Source: Gordionus sp. m RMFG-2023
Taxonomy: Eukaryota; Nematomorpha; Gordioida; Chordodea; Parachordodidae
Reading direction: 5' to 3'
DNA: 64,000 bases
Assembly (NCBI RefSeq): GCF_954871325.1
Contig: NC_088776.1
Span: 20,150,052 to 20,214,051, forward strand
Positions 59,466 to 64,000 of the stretch are shown here, one piece after another. Position numbers and translations under genes: made by a program. The notes below the pieces were generated by a model, which saw only the letters and a program-made list of their open reading frames with translations, ran no database searches and had not been told where the DNA came from. Positions within the stretch are counted from its first letter, which is position 1. Each line of letters opens with the position of its first letter.

Positions 59466-60872
59466 TTATGGGAGGTTTAGGTAATTCGATTTAATTTTTA
59501 GTAGTTTTTTTATAGATTTTTTGTTTTTATTTAGCCTTAGGAATTGCTTCAAATTTAAGTTTAGATCCATTATGTCCTTCAAGGCTCTGTAGAACCATAA
59601 TGTCTTATATTTGCAATATGTTTTCCCATTAAAGGAGTATAACCAATTAATGGCATCAATAACAAGGCTATTGTTACTATGATTTCTTAAAATATGGGCA
59701 AAGAAAGTAAGACGTTTCTTTTTTAAAGATACGTGAACCTGGGTATGGTTAGACTTCTTCCAAAGATTTTCATTTGAGATAATATTTGGATAGAAGATTC
59801 CATTTATTATTCTAAGGCATTTATTTACAAACGTTTGTAATTTCCTAGTTTCGGTCTTGGTAATCTCCCATGTATCACCGCCATAAAAGAGAATCGGGAT
59901 GATGGTTGAGTTGAAAATACAGAGTCTTGTGAAAACGGATATCTCTCTAGCTTTCCACAGTTTAAAAAATTTATAAAAAGCCGCCCTAGCATTTTGTAAA
60001 CGAATTTTTAGTTCTTCTTTACAACTACCTTTATTGTCAATGGTTACACCTAGATATTTAAAAGAATCTACCACCTTAACCAACTTTCCCCCCACCACCA
60101 AATTATTCAGAAGAGGCGCCTGGGACGAGGGCATTATCACTGTTTTATCAAAGTTAATGTCCAAGCCAACCTTAAGACTAAAGGAGTTTAATATAGCGAT
60201 CAAATTTTGGGTTTCTTCCAAACTTTTTGTTATCAAAACTATGTCGTCAGCATAAGATATCACCCTATTTTCCAAGAAAAAAGACTGACTGGAACTTAAT
60301 TCTAAGAGATTCGCAGTAGCCAGCGTATCTACTATGATTTTATTCATAAGTATATTAAACAAAAGCGGGGAAAGAACACATCCTTGTTTTACCCCTTTTT
60401 TTGTCCTAAAAGATGGAGAAACCTTATTATAAATTTTTAAGGAGGCAAAAAGACTACTATAATGTGTTTTAAGGATCCTTATAATATTAGAGTCAATGCC
60501 ATATTCGGTTAAAATCTTCCAAAGCTCATCATAATTAACATTATCAAAAGCACGTTTAAAGTCGATAAAAATAAAGTAAAAAGGTAATTTATACTTCTGA
60601 CATTTCTGCATTATAATCTTTAAAGCTAATATTGGTTCGTTTATATTTCTACCTGGACGGTAAGCACAAATATACTTAGACAAAAGGTTTGGTGTAGAGG
60701 AAAGAATGCGATTTTTTAAAAGAACCATAAAAACTTTTGATGCAATAGACGTGAGAGCGATGGCTCTATAATCCTTGAATTTAGATGGATTTGGAATTTT
60801 CGGGAAGTTGCAAAAGATAGTCTTATTCCAATCCGCTGGCATCATCCCAGTCAACCATATCTTGTTAAACAA
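59466..60872 (-). CDS. LINE reverse transcriptase, 468-residue open frame
   Basis: This is the RNA-directed DNA polymerase that would copy the LINE by target-primed reverse transcription. Visible motifs are YRPGRN (71-76), catalytic FIDFKRAFDNV (102-112), GVKQGCVLSPLLFN (160-173), active-site YADD (207-210) and FKYLGV, followed by a C-terminal domain with KLQTFVNKCLRIING and ISNENLWKKSN. The last motifs resemble the animal 'endonuclease-reverse transcriptase' LINE group; the clade is not resolved. The true frame continues upstream in 61560-60865, shifted by one frame at 60865-60872. The long open frame implies a young insertion. Confidence 0.92.
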   Translation of the reverse strand: MFNKIWLTGMMPADWNKTIFCNFPKIPNPSKFKDYRAIALTSIASKVFMVLLKNRILSSTPNLLSKYICAYRPGRNINEPILALKIIMQKCQKYKLPFYFIFIDFKRAFDNVNYDELWKILTEYGIDSNIIRILKTHYSSLFASLKIYNKVSPSFRTKKGVKQGCVLSPLLFNILMNKIIVDTLATANLLELSSSQSFFLENRVISYADDIVLITKSLEETQNLIAILNSFSLKVGLDINFDKTVIMPSSQAPLLNNLVVGGKLVKVVDSFKYLGVTIDNKGSCKEELKIRLQNARAAFYKFFKLWKAREISVFTRLCIFNSTIIPILFYGGDTWEITKTETRKLQTFVNKCLRIINGIFYPNIISNENLWKKSNHTQVHVSLKKKRLTFFAHILRNHSNNSLVIDAINWLYSFNGKTYCKYKTLWFYRALKDIMDLNLNLKQFLRLNKNKKSIKKLLKIKSNYLNLP

Positions 60873-61560
60873 AGGAAGTAAGAAACCGAGAGATCGTTAA
60901 GGGAGCTGCTTTCAGATGTTCTCCCGTAATGTTATCTGTACCCGGAGATTTATTATTCCTAAGCTTCTTAATGGCAGCCACAATTTCCGCCGATGAAAAG
61001 TTTGCATCCAATTGTCCCCCATTTTGACTAGTGGATGGGATTAAGGTAGGCCTCCTAGAATCAAAGACTCCCATATAGTGGTCAAGCCATAACGCTATCT
61101 GTTCGTCAGGGTCAGTAATTAACCTATTATTATCCAGTCTTATAGTTGGAAGTGTCTTGAACACTTTGGCTTTACAAAAATAATTTAGTTTCTTATAGGC
61201 GTCGAAAGTTCTATTTTCCCTCATATCCCTGTCTATCTCAAAAGCCTTTTTAGCAATAAAGATCCTTCTATCTCTCCTTAGGAGTCTATGAATTGAGGTC
61301 CATAAGTGACCATCGCGCTCACCCCGTAACTTGAGTTGAGCTATCATGCGAGTGGTGTCATCGGATAGCCATTCCTGTCTCGGTGGAGAAATGTTAATGT
61401 TTGGGAGATGATTGTAGGCATCAAACAAGTTGTTTTTGAAAGACGCCCAACATTCTTCGACAGAAGTGAATGTATGGAAATATTTTAAATACCAATCTAA
61501 TTTGCTTAATACCGACCAAAATTTTTTAAAATGTAATAAGACCCATGTAATAAGACCCAT
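60865..61560 (-). pseudogene. LINE ORF2 region upstream of the RT, one frame off
   Basis: The 231-residue frame has the usual post-endonuclease linker: EECWASFKNNLFDAY, REKE-like basic helices (RRDRRIFIAKKAFE), and FSSAEIVAAIKKLRNNKSPG leading into RT. It overlaps the RT frame by 8 nt in a different frame, consistent with one frameshift. Its first 30 or so residues are encoded in sequence shared with the SINE. Confidence 0.8.
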
Positions 61561-61800
61561 GTAATAAGACCCTTATTATTTAATATATTAATACGGAATC
61601 ACGTGGTCGAGTCCGGCCTTCTATATATCATCCCCCCAAGGATGGAACCACCAAGTTAGAATAAGAAAAAAAACATGATCATTCCTGGGATTCGAACCCG
61701 GGAGCATAGGATAAGTAAGCCAAGCTCTTGCCTACTAGGCCATAGAGGCTTTCCAAAAATCACGATTTTTCAAATATATATTATAAATATATTTGGTAGT
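61466..61800 (-). mobile_element. tRNA-headed SINE, copy 2, directly upstream of the LINE
   Basis: It matches 14505-14806 from GTGAATGTATGG to TTATAAATA. The head at about 61753-61678 has an A box TGGCCTAGTAGG and B box GGTTCGAATCC. It carries a local expansion of a 14-bp unit (GTAATAAGACCCAT, about three copies at 61533-61573) absent from copy 1. Its 3' side on the minus strand runs straight into LINE coding sequence. Confidence 0.82.
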
Positions 61801-63797
61801 GCCTATCCAAATGAAAAATGAACAAAATTCAAATTTGATAGATGGTACCTTAAGGTACCAAGCATCATTAACCTAATAATTTGCATTCAATTACTTAGCG
61901 CCATCTATTTATTAAATATATTTTTAAAATTAAACTTATTATTATTCATTTCACAATGGATGTAATAAATTAGATATCTTTTCTTCTCTTTTTTAAGTCT
62001 TTTTAGGAAAGCTGTTTATTTATTGAAAAACAGTTTTGAGTTAAATTTTTAATACGAATATATTTTTGATATTATTACAATCTATTATTATTTTAAGATA
62101 TAATATACCAACTAGAGGTGGTTTTGTGTGGCTATGTAATTTAAGATTATTACTATATAGCTGCTGAGTGCATATGATTGCATATTTTAGATAAGCAATA
62201 ATTGTCAACTGTGTAGTCGTTTATATACCCTTAAAAATGGATGATAATCTTTTAGAAATTTAATATCTCAAAAAAATTTTATCGATTACTTATCTAGCTT
62301 CCATCATGTCATCTAAGAGGAAGCTCTAGCCACCATATAGTTTATGATTGGATTGGTCGTTTATATTTTCAAGAATTGTTAATTTGGTTAGGCCTATAAA
62401 TTTTTTCTTATTAGTCCATTCTATAAAACATTGTCTAAAATGGTAACAGAGAGTTATATTAGTTTCATGATCTTTTGTCAATGTAACTTGCTAGAGTTAT
62501 TAGCCTTATGTGGTTTTTAAAAACCATTATCAATTGAGGCATATGTATGAATTAATTAACCTTTTTTATCACTTGTAATTCTTTACTCAAAATAGATTTT
62601 AAATTAAAAAATATTATTTTTAGAAATGTCTGTCTTGTATTGTTTTAATTATTTATATGCTAGTTTATTTTGTACGCAAAATATTATAATTGACAAAATA
62701 TGAAATTGAGAATAATTATATAGAGTTAGCATATTTTAAATATGTATAATATATTAATTAAAAGGGGGATATGGGTGGCGAAGCCCCCCATGAATTTTTT
62801 TTAGTTGAGCCCCCTGAGATTGTAAAGGCTAGCGACGCCCCTGGTTACAACAATAATAATAATTTATCCTATGATAAACTCAAATAACTACAAGAACACA
62901 TGGCGTGATAACAACCAGAGAAAACAAATACCATACGATGACCAAAATCGATATAACAATAATAAATTACAACATGAACATTGAAGAAATTGTTGATTAC
63001 AAAGTCGACACTACAAAGACAATAATCATAGTGATCTTAACGACAACAACTTAACTGAAAACACGCATAAGATAATGACAGTGCCTTTATGATTACTCTA
63101 ATAAATAATTTTACTATTACAATGCAAGTCAATATAGAATCAAAATTTACTATCATACCTCATGACATTGCTAACAGAAATTAAAAAATCCAATCTGTAA
63201 CTTACAGCCTACGACGTAAACTTAATCAAGTCAAAGTAAGTTATGAAGGTATTACTAAAAATTTACAAGTAGTGGTAGTTGAATCAAGAAAAAATGCATT
63301 ATTGGGACTTTCATGTATTAAAACTTTCAAATATATCTTGAACAAGTTTATATTGACACCAATTATGAGGATGAAATAAAAAAATTGATTAAAAACTGTG
63401 AATTAAAAATGACCAATAGGCCAATTAACAAAGCAAATGTCAAATTATACTTAAGTAGAGATGCCCAACCCAAAATTATACTACCAAGATGTATACCTTA
63501 TGCAAAAATTGATATTATGGGCAAAGTATTATAGATGGATCAAGAAAAAATTATCGAGCCGGTTAAAGATATTCGAAGGACAAGTCCTATAACCGCCATC
63601 TACAAAAGTGATGCGAACATAAGACTTTACGCTGATTTTAAAGAGACTATAAACCCAGCTATATAATATCCACTTCCACGAATAAATGATTTAATAGCTA
63701 AACTTTCGGGAGGAAAGAAATTTATTAAGATCGATTTAAAAAATGCGTTTTTACAGATTCTCATTGATAAATGTTGCAGAAATCTTTTGACATAATC

Positions 63798-64000
63798 TAC
63801 ACTAGTGGCGTAGCTAGGAATTTTCCTTAGAGGGGGTCCATACATATCAATAATACGTTATTGTATTTTAATAGATAATTCTCAAATGACTTTATACATC
63901 CAGAATAATTTCAATAGTAATATAATATCCTTCCACAAACATCAAAACCAGAAAAATATAAATATTCATGGTATTTATTTGTTATAAAGTCACTTTTGAG
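63798..64000. mobile_element. Start of another element with TAGTGGCGTAGCTAGG end
   Basis: CACTAGTGGCGTAGCTAGG at 63800 interrupts the gypsy reverse-transcriptase region and is followed by a GGGGGTCC motif. It resembles the ends of the non-autonomous hAT-like element at 44761 but is a distinct sequence. The rest lies beyond the window. Confidence 0.55.

Larger units (their letters stand above)
58091..61560 (-). mobile_element. LINE (non-LTR retrotransposon), 5'-truncated, RT largely open
   Basis: The element reads on the minus strand. Its 3' end at 58091-58109 is a short tandem of GATACGT (plus-strand reading), the kind of simple tail left by some LINEs. The open frames are at 61560-60865 and 60872-59466. 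No endonuclease domain is present, so the element is 5'-truncated, and its 5' side abuts a tRNA-headed SINE. A decayed plus-strand RT piece lies in the 3' part at 58880-59450. The host sequence is the non-autonomous element 57056-62843. Confidence 0.85.
57056..62843. mobile_element. Non-autonomous hAT-like element, CAGTGGCGTCGCTAG family, copy 2, disrupted
   Basis: GTTACAAC flanks both sides exactly (57048-57055 and 62844-62851). The right end CTAGCGACGCCCCTG and interior match copy 1 (44761-46746) in reverse orientation. The left end has decayed to AATGGTGTCGCC. Its own sequence is in the parts 57056-57536, 57853-58090 and about 61890-62843. Between them lie a MITE (57537-57852) and the LINE/SINE block (about 58091-61890). 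Confidence 0.92.
55900..63797 (+). mobile_element. Fossil Ty3/gypsy LTR retrotransposon, copy 3, split by a 5.8 kb insertion
   Basis: The left block (about 55900-57055) is gag-like with an Asn-rich linker. The right block (62844-63797) has a protease region near 63120-63330 and the start of reverse transcriptase near 63540-63780. The two blocks join through a GTTACAAC duplication around the element at 57056-62843. It is old and broken in many places. No LTR was identified in the window. Confidence 0.8.

Overview
This is nuclear DNA from an animal: very AT-rich, intron-bearing and packed with transposable elements. The animal assignment rests on a nearly complete Mediator subunit 24 (MED24) gene, a subunit I know only from metazoans, together with exocyst Sec8, an SRSF2-like splicing factor and piggyBac, hAT, Ty3/gypsy and LINE remains. 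The species cannot be named. Minimal introns (36-56 bp) lie at the 5' ends of genes and kilobase introns further in. This recalls the unusual intron-size distribution reported for Schistosoma mansoni, but that comparison is only suggestive.

Layout. 1-7540 (- strand): the N-terminal part of EXOC4/Sec8, running off the left edge; its 4.3 kb intron holds a piggyBac copy flanked by TTAA. 7541-8446: a short shared upstream region. 8447-30138 (+ strand): MED24, read here as 19 phase-consistent exons coding for about 1005 residues. Its large introns carry a fossil gypsy element with a MITE and a tRNA-headed SINE nested in it, a hAT element with a perfect 8-bp target duplication, and several MITEs. 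30139-34660: a MITE, a small unrecognised reading frame and a hAT transposase relic split by another MITE. 34663-34734: tRNA-Asp(GTC). 35002-47170: two copies of one hAT family, the second inside a fossil gypsy element that also took in four more elements. 47171-51151: sparse, with a CpG-richer patch near 50.5-50.8 kb. 51152-53663 (- strand): a two-exon SRSF2-like gene with an unusually long Lys/Ser tail. 54205-55330: a MITE and possible 3' exons of an unrecognised gene. 55900-64000: a third fossil gypsy element split by a 5.8 kb nest made of a non-autonomous hAT-like element, a MITE, a LINE with a largely open reverse transcriptase, and a second copy of the tRNA-headed SINE.

How the genes relate. 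EXOC4 (exocytosis) and MED24 (transcription) share an upstream region but no pathway. In both, the exons next to that region are AT-rich at third codon positions and separated by minimal introns, while distal exons are GC-richer and separated by introns swollen with transposons. Nothing here forms an operon. Most of the remaining sequence is explained by insertion of elements into older elements, which gives a readable relative chronology.
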